Origin: Deltaproteobacteria bacterium
GTDB lineage: Bacteria > Desulfobacterota > DSM-4660 > Desulfatiglandales > HGW-15
Assembly (NCBI GenBank): GCA_020060215.1
Contig: JAGVAP010000132.1
Span: 124,001 to 188,000, forward strand
Reading direction: 5' to 3'
DNA: 64,000 bases
Of the stretch, positions 33,017 to 41,623 are shown piece by piece; position 1 is the first letter of the stretch; each line of letters starts with the position of its first letter. The translations under genes and the position numbers were made by a program. The notes beneath the pieces were generated by a model. It made no database searches. It had not been told where the DNA came from and saw only the letters and a list, made by a program, of their open reading frames with translations.

Positions 33017-34120
33017 TAGGGGACGTACATAAGATAATAAATTGACAAGGGCGCCTGTTAGGGGATAAATGATCATATGCCCCGCAAGTCAAGAATAGAC
33101 GCAGCCGGTGCTTTGCACCATATCATCGGTCGAGGAATCGCACGAAGAGCCGTTTTCTTGGACGATCATGACCGGGATGACTTTCTGAAACGGTTGAGTG
33201 AGATCGTGACCAAGACGAACACCGCCTGCTATGCCTGGGCACTGATCCCAAACCATTTTCACCTTCTATTGAGGACGGGAACGCTTCCCCTCTCTTGCGT
33301 AATGAAAAGGCTGCTCACAGGTTATGCAGTCTCTTTCAACTTAAGGCACAGGCGCCAGGGTCATCTTTTTCAGAACCGATACAAGTCCATCCTGTGCGAG
33401 GAAGAGCTCTACTTGTTGGAGCTGGTCCGCTACATTCACCTCAACCCGCTGCGAGCCGGACTGGTGGGTGAGTATGCAGAGCTAGCTAAATTCCCGTATT
33501 GTGGTCATAGCGTGATCTTAGGGAAGAGAAAGAGGGAATGGCAGGACGTGGACTACGTTCTCCGCTTCTTCGGCAGTGTCGAAGGCGGAGCCCGGCTTAT
33601 GTACCGGAACTATGTAAAACAGGGAATCGAGCGGGGGAACCGGCCAGAGTTGGTGGGAGGAGGACTATTGCGCAGTCAGGGCGGATGGGCTGGTTTAAAG
33701 GCGCTGAGGGAGTCTGGGGACTATCAGAAAGGTGATGAGCGAATTCTGGGAGACGGAGCTTTTGTCGAGCAGGCACTGGCAGCGTCTGAGGAGCTTTTGG
33801 AGAGGAGACACCGGCTGCGTGCCGGGGGGTACGATCTGGAACGAGTAGCCAGACGAGTTGCCGAAGTGGTAGGGATGACTCCTGAAGAAGCGCTGCGACC
33901 GGGCAAAGTGAGGGAGCGCCTCAAATCAACTGCTCGCAGCATCCTGTGCTACTGGGCGACCGTAGAGATAGGAGTGAAACAGTCCTTGTTGGCCAAGGTG
34001 TTAGGTATCACCCAGCCGGCGATCAGCATTGCAGCAAAGAGAGGGGCGGAGTTTTTAAGAAAACATCATTATTCTCTCGAGGAGTGATTCAATTTATGAT
34101 TTTATGTACATCCCCCCCTA
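33017..34120 (+). mobile_element. RAYT-type (IS200/Y1-like) element with terminal inverted repeats
   Basis: The transposase gene is flanked by a left end TAGGGGACGTACATAAGATA (33017 onward) and a right end (34086-34120) whose complement begins TAGGGGGGGATGTACATAAA. Both continue with ATAAATTGA. These imperfect 30-bp ends mark the probable element boundaries. It sits 17 bp beyond the tRNA-Pro terminator. Confidence 0.7.
33077..34087 (+). CDS. REP-associated tyrosine transposase-like protein (TnpA_REP family)
   Basis: 336 residues. N-terminal Y1 transposase domain: HHIIGRGIARRAVFLDD, HUH motif in IPNHFHLLLRT, and the tail helix NRYKSILCEEELYLLELVRYIHLNPLRAGL with the candidate catalytic Tyr. 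The C-terminal third (about 250-330) is a DnaA-like HTH (DLERVARRVAEVVGM, LLAKVLGITQPAIS), frequent in the long RAYT subclass. The enzyme would nick single-stranded DNA at hairpin ends. Base composition is lower in GC than the neighbours, in line with transfer. Confidence 0.9.
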   Translation: MPRKSRIDAAGALHHIIGRGIARRAVFLDDHDRDDFLKRLSEIVTKTNTACYAWALIPNHFHLLLRTGTLPLSCVMKRLLTGYAVSFNLRHRRQGHLFQNRYKSILCEEELYLLELVRYIHLNPLRAGLVGEYAELAKFPYCGHSVILGKRKREWQDVDYVLRFFGSVEGGARLMYRNYVKQGIERGNRPELVGGGLLRSQGGWAGLKALRESGDYQKGDERILGDGAFVEQALAASEELLERRHRLRAGGYDLERVARRVAEVVGMTPEEALRPGKVRERLKSTARSILCYWATVEIGVKQSLLAKVLGITQPAISIAAKRGAEFLRKHHYSLEE

Positions 34121-34421
34121 TCTTGTAAATCAGCTGAATAGACAGTGTAAGGGAAACCCTCACTTCCGGTCAGAGAATTCACTATGCCTCTCCATCGGAT
34201 GACTAAAATGGCCAAAGCCTCAGCATACTTTCCAAGAGATAATGATCAATTCCGAAAGGATCCTCCCCTGCCCGGACATGAAAAAACATGACTTGCAAGA
34301 GAGTTACGGGTACCTGCTTGATCGCTGAAATTTAAATACCACCTACCCGCTCCTATAATCACATCTTCTACTGGCAATCCGAACCCGGGTACCTAGGTTG
34401 CTTGTAACCCAGGAGGGCCAC
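34121..34421. other. Lower-GC intergenic region
   Basis: About 300 bp between the RAYT element and a response regulator. No gene or RNA recognised. A good promoter lies near its right end. Confidence 0.5.
34331..34359 (+). promoter_or_regulatory. Sigma-70 promoter of the response regulator at 34422
   Basis: TTTAAA, 17-bp spacer, perfect TATAAT. Predicted leader about 55 nt. Confidence 0.6.
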
Positions 34422-34841
34422 ATGGTTGCCATCAAGCGTCCCTTCGTTTTGATTGCAGAGGAGGACCCCGACCTCCGTCTCATATACTCGGAAGCCCTCG
34501 CCAAAACCGAGATTCAGGTCGACTACGAATTCGTCGGCAGCGGTGACGAACTTCTCGGCTACCTGAAAGATGCGGCGAGGCGACGGCCCTGCATCATCCT
34601 GACCGACATCAGACTCCCGATTGACAGCCATGTTCTGGAACTAATTATGGAGGATGACAACGTCAGGGGGATACCTCTCATTGTGATTACATCGGAAGAT
34701 GAAGAGGAGGAGACCAGAAAGGCATACGCTACGTGCGCAAACTCCTACATCATGAAACCTACCGACTTTCAATCCTGGGTTCGCACCTTGAACCGGATCT
34801 TCTCTTACTGGTTCGAGACCGTGAAGCTGGCCACCTGGTGA
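34422..34841 (+). CDS. Single-domain response regulator (Rcp1-like), paralogue A
   Basis: 139 residues from ATG at 34422 (AGGAGG Shine-Dalgarno). Acidic pair in IAEEDPDLR, phospho-Asp in ILTDIRLP, Thr in VITSED, Lys in YIMKP. The C-terminal helix TLNRIFSYWFETVKL is shared with the regulator at 38461-38889, so the two are paralogues. No output domain. Confidence 0.88.
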   Translation: MVAIKRPFVLIAEEDPDLRLIYSEALAKTEIQVDYEFVGSGDELLGYLKDAARRRPCIILTDIRLPIDSHVLELIMEDDNVRGIPLIVITSEDEEEETRKAYATCANSYIMKPTDFQSWVRTLNRIFSYWFETVKLATW

Positions 34842-34983
34842 AATGTTCGTCGAATTCGTTCTCGCACTCAGGGTTTTTTTGCCGTTCTTCTAGTAATTCC
34901 CCCGATTGATTTCCTTCCGAATCGGATTCATTGGACTGAGAACCGGGAATGGCTCATCCTCCATGCAGAAGGAGAAGGGAGAC

Positions 34984-35436
34984 ATGAAAAACTATGTTCG
35001 ATTCGGCGCGATGATCGCGACCTCCACCCTTTCCATGTTCGGACTCATGTACTTGAATACCTATCGGCTGGAGCATCTGTTCTTCAGCGAGACTCGGGTC
35101 TACATGGCCCTCGTGATGGGGGCGACCATGGCGGTCATCATGCTCGGCTTCATGCTGAAGATGCATAGGAGCCGGCCGGTGAACATCGTCATTTTCCTCG
35201 GCAGTGTCGCCTTGTTTTCCCTCGCGCTCTGGCTCGTCCGCAGCCAGACGACCATCGAGGACGTATCTTATATGAAGGCCATGATTCCGCACCATTCGAT
35301 CGCGATCCTGACCAGTACGAGAGCCCACATCAGGGATCCGCGCGTGCGGGAACTCGCGGACCAGATCATCGAGAGCCAGCGAAGAGAGATCTTCGAGATG
35401 AAAGAACTGATCCGGGAACTCGAAGGCAAGGGGTGA
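34984..35436 (+). CDS. DUF305-type membrane protein
   Basis: 150 residues from ATG at 34984 (GAAGGGAGAC before it). Three membrane helices (AMIATSTLSMFGLMYL, YMALVMGATMAVIMLGFML, IVIFLGSVALFSLALWLV), then a DUF305-like helical domain beginning YMKAMIPHHSIAILTS with MxxMxxHH-type metal-binding residues. The family is often seen near copper or metal genes; its role here is not known. It ends 10 bp before the PhoD-like gene. Confidence 0.85.
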   Translation: MKNYVRFGAMIATSTLSMFGLMYLNTYRLEHLFFSETRVYMALVMGATMAVIMLGFMLKMHRSRPVNIVIFLGSVALFSLALWLVRSQTTIEDVSYMKAMIPHHSIAILTSTRAHIRDPRVRELADQIIESQRREIFEMKELIRELEGKG

Positions 35437-35446
35437 TCGGGCTGTC

Positions 35447-36982
35447 ATGAAAGCGGACTTCCAGAACGAACCCCTGGGGGACATGATCGCGATCGGCGCA
35501 GTGGAGCCTCATCGCGTTCGGTTGTGGATGAGGGCCGATCGGCCGGGTCTCCTGACCGTGCGGTGGTGGAAGGAGGGGGAGGAAGACCGCTCCGGCAAGG
35601 CCGTGGTGGAGATCCCCGAAGGAAACGAACGGGACAACACCTGCTCGATCCTGATACCGCCGGCATCCGGAGGGCCATCCCCGCTCGACCCCAACTGCCG
35701 CTACCGATACAGGGTGACCGATGCAGCGGGCGGACGCATCCTGGGGGAAGGTGCGTTCGAAACCGCACCGGACGTTCCCTGCACGAGCCCTTCCCGCTAT
35801 TCGATCGCCTTCATGAGTTGCCACCAGCCCTTCACAGAGCGGGGCACGGTCTCCCGCAAGTCGATCCAGATGCTGAAAGCGGCCGGCCGCTGCATGAAGC
35901 AGCACAAGACCCGGCTCGTGTTCATGATCGGCGATCAGATGTATTCGGATTTCCCGAACAGCCTTTCGCTCTTTGAAAGAGATTATTTCAGGGCCGTCGC
36001 GCCCCCCGGCCGGCTGGAGATTCGGGACTGCTCCCCCGAGGAGGTCCGTCGCCTCTACCAGCGCCGCTACCGACACTTCTGGAACATCCGAGAGTGGAGG
36101 GCCATTCACGAGGAATATCCCTGTTACCTGATCCTGGACGACCACGATATCCTGGACAACTGGGGGTCCAACCCCGCGCACCAGTTACCCCAATGGAGAT
36201 CTGTTGCCCAGGGGGCGAAGCTGGCCTATTTCGACTATCAGGGCTCGCGGGTACTGCCGGTGGAGGGCGAAATGCCGGAGGACTTCCATTTCTCCCTTGC
36301 CTTCGGCCACTGCGGTTTTTTTGTGATGGATCTCCGCTCAGAGCGGAAGGCGGGAGAGAACGGCCGTCTCTACTCCGGTCAGCAGGAGGATGCCTTGAAG
36401 GAGTTCCTTCGCCGAAGCGGGGACAGGAAGATCCTGTTTTTCGTCTTCAGTGTACCGGTGGTTCACCTGCCGAAGAGGCTTGCAAGGTTCGCAGCACGCC
36501 TTCCCCCAAAGGATGAGGATTTCTCGGACCGGTGGTCCACAGGGGCCCACCTGCGGGACAGGGACCGCTTCCTGAAGATCCTGCACCGGCACCAGGTGCG
36601 ACATCCCCAGCAGCGGCACATCCTTCTGAGCGGCGACATCCATATCGGATGCGTCCACCGGATCCGCTGGACAGGTGGGGGAGAGTTCTACCAGGTGATC
36701 TCCAGCGGCATCACCCATTCCCCAGGCACGCTCATCCAGATCGCGTCCGCGCTGTCGATCCGTCTGAATCGGTCGATCAGCACGATGGACGGGAGCGTAA
36801 GCGCGAGCGTCCGCCTCCTGAAGGGGGTTCGTCGACACCGGAGGAACCCTTTTCCGGGCCTGAACCTCGGGATCATTGAAATCGCGGAGAGGTCGCTGGA
36901 TCCCAGCCCCGGGATACAGTTCCACCTCTACGGCCACCGCGGAGAGGCGCCACTCTGCGCCTACCGCTCACCCGTGATTTGA
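35447..36982 (+). CDS. PhoD-like metallophosphatase
   Basis: 511 residues, without an obvious signal peptide. An N-terminal fibronectin-like domain (VEPHRVRLWMRAD...YRYRV) then a calcineurin-like core with MSCHQP, GDQMY, DDHDILDNWGSN and LLSGDIHIG. These match the metal ligands of PhoD-family alkaline phosphatases/phosphodiesterases. Absence of a Tat signal suggests a cytoplasmic enzyme. Substrate unknown. Likely co-transcribed with the DUF305 gene. Confidence 0.9.
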   Translation: MKADFQNEPLGDMIAIGAVEPHRVRLWMRADRPGLLTVRWWKEGEEDRSGKAVVEIPEGNERDNTCSILIPPASGGPSPLDPNCRYRYRVTDAAGGRILGEGAFETAPDVPCTSPSRYSIAFMSCHQPFTERGTVSRKSIQMLKAAGRCMKQHKTRLVFMIGDQMYSDFPNSLSLFERDYFRAVAPPGRLEIRDCSPEEVRRLYQRRYRHFWNIREWRAIHEEYPCYLILDDHDILDNWGSNPAHQLPQWRSVAQGAKLAYFDYQGSRVLPVEGEMPEDFHFSLAFGHCGFFVMDLRSERKAGENGRLYSGQQEDALKEFLRRSGDRKILFFVFSVPVVHLPKRLARFAARLPPKDEDFSDRWSTGAHLRDRDRFLKILHRHQVRHPQQRHILLSGDIHIGCVHRIRWTGGGEFYQVISSGITHSPGTLIQIASALSIRLNRSISTMDGSVSASVRLLKGVRRHRRNPFPGLNLGIIEIAERSLDPSPGIQFHLYGHRGEAPLCAYRSPVI

Positions 36983-37051
36983 TCTCCCGGTCCCGGGGAC
37001 ACCGCGTACCGACATGTCGGATCGACCGATGAACGCGACGGTCCGGCCATA

Positions 37052-37435
37052 TCACCTGCAGGGTTTGAAGGTCTTTGCATCCAAGAGCAGGATATGACGG
37101 ACCTGCGCCCTGCGGATCCATCCGATCGACCCGTCGACCGGACTCTTAACCTGGTAGTCGTTGGCCCCGGTCTTCAGGATCTCTGCCCGTGATCCGGGAA
37201 GAAGTTTGCCCACCACCTTTCCCTTTCTTTGGCCGGTCTCCCGGTCAAAGAGGTGGATCCTGTAATTTCCCACCACCCACTTCTCCGGCTTCCCCAATTC
37301 CCTGGCCAGCTGCTTGGCGGATCGAGTTTCAATGAATTCCCTGCAGCTCGTTTCCGATCCGAAGGTCAGCGGGGGCAAAGAAAGAGACAAGAAAATGGCT
37401 GCGAACAAAACGAGTGATTCCGTCGGTTTTCTCAT
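37052..37435 (-). CDS. Exported SH3-like domain protein
   Basis: 127 residues. Signal peptide ESLVLFAAIFLSLSLPPLTFG. The mature part includes GKVVGKLLPGSRAEILKTG and YQVKSPVDGSIGWIRRAQV, a bacterial SH3 (SH3b) pattern usually binding peptidoglycan or protein. One Cys near each end (ETSCREF, FKPCR) could form a disulfide. Confidence 0.82.
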   Translation of the reverse strand: MRKPTESLVLFAAIFLSLSLPPLTFGSETSCREFIETRSAKQLARELGKPEKWVVGNYRIHLFDRETGQRKGKVVGKLLPGSRAEILKTGANDYQVKSPVDGSIGWIRRAQVRHILLLDAKTFKPCR

Positions 37436-37897
37436 GGGCTCGTGCGCTCCTCCGTGCTGCGGGTCTTGGTTTTGCCTCTGCGATCCCAGGGAACATGCAC
37501 CAACGTCGCTGAATATGCAAGGGGAGTGTCAAAGGCCGGCCCAAGAGATCGCGCCGGCAGGGACCCGATCGATGCCATGGAATGGGGATGACATCCCTGC
37601 CCGAATCATTGACTTGTCCGGGGCGAGACACTATTGTTGCTCTCAGCTATGGATTCCGGACAAACTTTCTCGAACTGCTGAGATGAATTGCGGTTTGGTA
37701 CGCGAATCCCTGATCCAAGATGCAGATCTACGGAGTCCCCCTCTGCCGACCTGTTCCGCTCTTCCGAAACCGTTCCGGGATCATGATCGTACCCTTGGGG
37801 CACCGGTGCCGGCATAAGCAGACTTGGATGGTGTAAGCAGTCTCTTCATGTATGCTCGAGCCTGCCACCTCGCTCGAGAGAAAAGGAATATGAACCC
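37436..37897. other. Intergenic region, nothing recognised
   Basis: 462 bp between divergent genes. Frames are short and lack Shine-Dalgarno support; no tRNA or hairpin terminator seen. A small palindrome CACCGGTGCCGGC lies near 37801. Confidence 0.45.
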
Positions 37898-38437
37898 ATG
37901 GGGCTTTTCACGGGGAATGCAGCACTCCTGTTCCTGGGTGGTTTTCTCATTCTCATGCTTTTGCACCTCCACAGGAAACTGAACCACAAGAGAGGCTTTT
38001 TCCGGGAGATCTGTTTGCTGGCGATCCTGGGGATGTTTTCCCTTGAGAACGTCGGGCCCACCCGGAATTCCCTTCACGTGGGCCCCATCCTCTTCACATC
38101 TGAAAGACCGTCTCCCCTGGCCAGGATATTTGCAGGCAACAGGAAGGTCTTTGCCATTGAAAACCGGGGAAAGGAAACGCTTCTGACCTCGGTTGCCGCG
38201 TTCTCCGAGACAATCCTATCCGAGTTCATGATCATCGAAGGGGAGGAGTACCTGAAGGAGAGCCGGGAAGGACCCGGACAAAGGAACCTCGCACTCGCCA
38301 TCCCGGCGGGCGGGAAGGTCGGGATCCAAACCTCCGATGACGTGGTGCTTGAGCCTCTTCATGTCCATGCATTGCAGTTCGGGGTTCACAGCTACTACTC
38401 GAGAGGTGGAGACCTCCCTCCTGTCAGGCTCAAGTGA
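37898..38437 (+). CDS. Membrane-anchored hypothetical protein
   Basis: 179 residues. First helix AALLFLGGFLILMLLHL, then a second hydrophobic stretch ICLLAILGMFSL, and a soluble part with FTSERPSPLARIFAGNRKVF and ALAIPAGGKVGIQTS. No family recognised. A weak AAAAGGA precedes the ATG by about 15 bp. The convergent response regulator ends 24 bp away. Confidence 0.6.
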   Translation: MGLFTGNAALLFLGGFLILMLLHLHRKLNHKRGFFREICLLAILGMFSLENVGPTRNSLHVGPILFTSERPSPLARIFAGNRKVFAIENRGKETLLTSVAAFSETILSEFMIIEGEEYLKESREGPGQRNLALAIPAGGKVGIQTSDDVVLEPLHVHALQFGVHSYYSRGGDLPPVRLK

Positions 38438-38460
38438 CAAGATAACGAGGGGGACCGCGT

Positions 38461-38889
38461 TCAGCCGTTCTCGGGCAACCGGACAGTTCCGAACCAGTAG
38501 CGGAAGATCTCATTCAGGGTCTGGACCAGTGCCGTGAACTCGCTCGGCTTTACAATGAGTCCCTTCGCACTCTCACTGTAGACCCTTCTGACCTCCGTCT
38601 CGTGATCGGACCCCGTGATGACGATGACGGGTATCGTTTCCAGTCGCGGATCCTCCTTCATCGCCCCTATGATCTCATGGGCATCCATACCGGGCATCCT
38701 CAGGTCGACCAGGACGATCTCGGGTCGCCGGTTTTTCTCTTCCTTCAGGAACCTCATCAGTTCAACCCCGTCCTGCACGATATGGAACGCTATATCCAAA
38801 TCGCTCTTCCGAATGGCCTCCTCGTACAGGAGCCGGTCATCAGGGTCGTCCTCGGCCACCAGGATAAAATGCTGTCTGTCCTTCGACAT
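38461..38889 (-). CDS. Single-domain response regulator (Rcp1-like), paralogue B
   Basis: 142 residues. Acidic residues in VAEDDPDDRLLYEEA, phospho-Asp in VLVDLRMPGMD, Thr in VITGSD, Lys in LIVKPSEF. The tail TLNEIFRYWFGTVRL matches that of the regulator at 34422. Rcp1-type regulators work with phytochrome-like or PAS kinases, but no kinase is adjacent. Confidence 0.9.
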   Translation of the reverse strand: MSKDRQHFILVAEDDPDDRLLYEEAIRKSDLDIAFHIVQDGVELMRFLKEEKNRRPEIVLVDLRMPGMDAHEIIGAMKEDPRLETIPVIVITGSDHETEVRRVYSESAKGLIVKPSEFTALVQTLNEIFRYWFGTVRLPENG

Positions 38890-39087
38890 GTCGCTTACCT
38901 CCTGAGCGGCCGCATGTTAATACCCCCTCGGACGACGACCATCCATCCACGGTCTTATTCTCCGGCCAAGGCAAACTGCTTTTGGGCTCGGGGCGGTAGC
39001 ATGCCTTTTCGCTGGCGTGTAGACTTTGACTCGTCACGGGTGATATGGTGATTCAGGGTAAGGAAACGAACCCGAAGGGGGCTGCAA

Positions 39088-40350
39088 ATGGAAACCGTCG
39101 CAATTGTCAGCGGAGTGAGGACTCCTATCGGCGCCTATGGTGGCAGGTTGAAGGACGTCCCCGTCTACAGGCTCGCCTCCATTGTCCTGAATGAGGCGGC
39201 AAGGAAGGCAAAGATCGAACCCGGCTGGGTCGATGATGTGATCATGGGCCAATCCTACCAGAACGGGGAATGCGCGAACGGGGCGAGGATGGCCCTCCTG
39301 GATGCAGGGTGGCCGGACTCCGTCCCCGGCGTAACCCTGGAGAGGCGGTGCTGCTCAGGCCTGGATGCGATCTTCTTCGGGGCCATGAAGATCCAGACAG
39401 GCAATGCGGATATTGTGGTCGCCGGTGGGATGGACAACATGAGCCAGACCGAGCTCTATTTCCCCGGAGACATCAAGTGGGGGTTAGGTGGGAAGAGGGA
39501 CGAGAAGTGGGGGTTCATGCCGCGGGGTCATGGCGCACTCTCCATGTGGGGCATCCCGCTCTATGACAGGATTCAGCGCGCGAGGGTGATGTCCCAGCCC
39601 GTCCTCCGTTACGGCGAGCTCAACTCCATGATGTCGTGGGCGGAGACCGCGGCCAAGAAGGAAAAGATCTCGCGCAGGGAGGCCGATGAATGGGCGGCAA
39701 GGAGCCATCACAGGGCCGTTGCGGCGGTCGATTCCGGTAAGTTCAGGGCCGAGATCGTCCCTGTGCCCGTTGCGCAGCCCAAAGGCGACCCCCTTCTCTT
39801 CGATGCGGACGAGACGCCCAGGCGAGATACGTCGGTCGAAAAACTTCAGAAGCTGCCGACGGTTTACCCCAACGGGGTCTGCACCGCCGGGAACTCATCC
39901 AGCGAAAATGACGGAGCGGCCGCGGTCGTGCTCATGTCCGAAAGAAAGGCGACCGAGTTGGGATTGGAGCCTTTGGGCTATTTCAAGGCCTGCGCCGTCA
40001 CGGGCGCGGACCCGACCCTGACCTATCCCGCAGTGCCCGCCGCCGTGAACAAGGCATTGGGAAAAGCGGGGATCACGATCGAGCAGGTCGACCTGATTGA
40101 AATCCAGGAGGCCTTCGCGGTCCAGGCGCTGGCCGACGCAAGGCTGATGGGTCTGAAGGAGTCCGAGTTTGACGCCAAGATCAATGTGAACGGTTCAGGC
40201 ATCTCCCTGGGCCATCCCATTGCAGCCACCGGCGCCATGAGGATGATCACGCTGCTGAATGAAATGGGACGGCGAAGCGTTCGTTTCGGGTTGGAGACCA
40301 TCTGCGGCGGCGGCGGCCTGGGCATCTGCGCCATTGTGGAGAGGAGATAA
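39088..40350 (+). CDS. Acetyl-CoA C-acyltransferase (thiolase)
   Basis: 420 residues. Thiolase N-domain: VAIVSGVRTPIGAYGGRLKD and the acyl-accepting Cys in ERRCCSGLDAI. C-domain: NVNGSGISLGHPIAATGAMR (catalytic His) and the second Cys in ICGGGGLGICA. It catalyses acetyl-CoA condensation or 3-ketoacyl-CoA cleavage. Followed by an enoyl-CoA hydratase, so the pair fits beta-oxidation or syntrophic acid degradation. Confidence 0.93.
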   Translation: METVAIVSGVRTPIGAYGGRLKDVPVYRLASIVLNEAARKAKIEPGWVDDVIMGQSYQNGECANGARMALLDAGWPDSVPGVTLERRCCSGLDAIFFGAMKIQTGNADIVVAGGMDNMSQTELYFPGDIKWGLGGKRDEKWGFMPRGHGALSMWGIPLYDRIQRARVMSQPVLRYGELNSMMSWAETAAKKEKISRREADEWAARSHHRAVAAVDSGKFRAEIVPVPVAQPKGDPLLFDADETPRRDTSVEKLQKLPTVYPNGVCTAGNSSSENDGAAAVVLMSERKATELGLEPLGYFKACAVTGADPTLTYPAVPAAVNKALGKAGITIEQVDLIEIQEAFAVQALADARLMGLKESEFDAKINVNGSGISLGHPIAATGAMRMITLLNEMGRRSVRFGLETICGGGGLGICAIVERR

Positions 40351-40474
40351 GCCCGGGCTCACCGGTTTGCGACCGATTTGCTCTTCGTGCGCTTCATGGC
40401 CTTCGGGGTAGAAGACAAGGGCTCGATGGAACGCGAAGGAGACGAAGAGCACGAGAGGGCAGGAGAAAAAGGCC

Positions 40475-41245
40475 ATGGACCTCCTTATCGAAAAGCAGGG
40501 GAAGATTGCACTCTTCACCTTGAACCGCCCGGAAGCGATGAATTCCCTGAGCCCCAACCTGTTCAGGGAAATGCACGAGGCTTTCGAGGACTTCAACAGG
40601 GATCCGGAGCTCTGGGTCGGGATCGTGACCGGCGCAGGCGACAAGGCCTTCTGCGCAGGGGCGGATGTCAAGGAATGGCTCCCCTTTGTGAGAGAGAGCA
40701 GAGCGAAGCCATGGCTCCTCCCCACGACCCCGCTCAGGGGCATGGAGGTGACCAAACCCCTGATCGCGGCCGTGAACGGCGCAGCCATGGGAGGAGGATT
40801 GGAGCTGGTTCTCTGCTGCGATCTGCGGATCGCATCGGAAAAGGCGCGTTTTGCCTTTCCTGAAGCCAGGCTTGGCATCCTCCCTCGGCTGGGCGGAACG
40901 ACCCGGCTGCCCCGCAATCTCCCATGGTGCAAGGCTGCGGAGATCCTGTTCCTGGGAAAACCCGTCGATGCACAGGAGGCTTACCGAATCGGCCTGATCA
41001 ACAAAGCGGTTCCGCCGGAGCAGGTCCTGCCTTCAGCAATGGAATGGGCGCGCGAGCTGTGCAGCGTTGCACCTCTGGCTTTGAGGAGCATCAAGGAGGC
41101 CATGACGAAATCGAGAGGCATGTCCCTGGAAGAGGCCCTCTGGATCGAGAACAGCCTGGGAATGGCCCTCTATGACACAGAAGACTATAAGGAAGGGAGA
41201 GCGGCTTTCAGGGAAAAGCGGCCCCCTCTCTTCAAAGGGAGATAA
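40475..41245 (+). CDS. Enoyl-CoA hydratase/isomerase
   Basis: 256 residues from ATG at 40475 (AGGAG before it). Crotonase fold: FTLNRPEAMNSLS, oxyanion residues in AFCAGADVKEW and AAMGGGLEL, with both catalytic Glu positions kept (GGGLEL and FPEARLGILP). Substrate range cannot be told from sequence. The 124-bp gap after the thiolase contains a CACGAAG-type repeat. Confidence 0.93.
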   Translation: MDLLIEKQGKIALFTLNRPEAMNSLSPNLFREMHEAFEDFNRDPELWVGIVTGAGDKAFCAGADVKEWLPFVRESRAKPWLLPTTPLRGMEVTKPLIAAVNGAAMGGGLELVLCCDLRIASEKARFAFPEARLGILPRLGGTTRLPRNLPWCKAAEILFLGKPVDAQEAYRIGLINKAVPPEQVLPSAMEWARELCSVAPLALRSIKEAMTKSRGMSLEEALWIENSLGMALYDTEDYKEGRAAFREKRPPLFKGR

Positions 41246-41623
41246 GAAGACAACAAAGGCACTGCCTGGGTGCTTCCCGTCAACTTCTCTTCGAGGGCGA
41301 AGCATTCAGGCAGTGCCTTTGTCGTTGCCGGAGAGGAGAATCCGAAGACGGAACCGATCGGCCCGTCCTCGAACACCCCTGGATGTAAAGCAATTTTTGT
41401 GCCCCCGCTTCAAATCCCTACCCGGCACCTGATTCCGGGGATTTACCTTGTACCTTTCCGAACAATCAAGGAATTCCGTGCAAAAGGATGCCAACCGTGT
41501 AAAAAAACGACGCAGATGCTTGGCAGGACTTTTTACTGTTCTTCATGAGACTTTTTGATTTTGCGGCGGAAGACCAATATGGTATTCACCGTCCGTCATC
41601 ATCTACATCGCTGAAGAGGGCCG
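41246..41623. other. Intergenic region with a long hairpin
   Basis: 378 bp. It holds the inverted repeat at 41249-41326. The remainder has no gene or conserved element that I can recognise. Confidence 0.5.
41249..41326. repeat. Long near-perfect inverted repeat after the enoyl-CoA hydratase gene
   Basis: Arms 41249-41276 and 41299-41326. Core CAAAGGCACTGCCTG pairs with CAGGCAGTGCCTTTG. Of 28 positions 24 are complementary, and three of the four exceptions are G-U pairs in the plus-strand RNA. Loop 22 nt. Could act as a terminator, RNA stabiliser or be a small inserted element; there is no U-run on either side. Confidence 0.75.
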
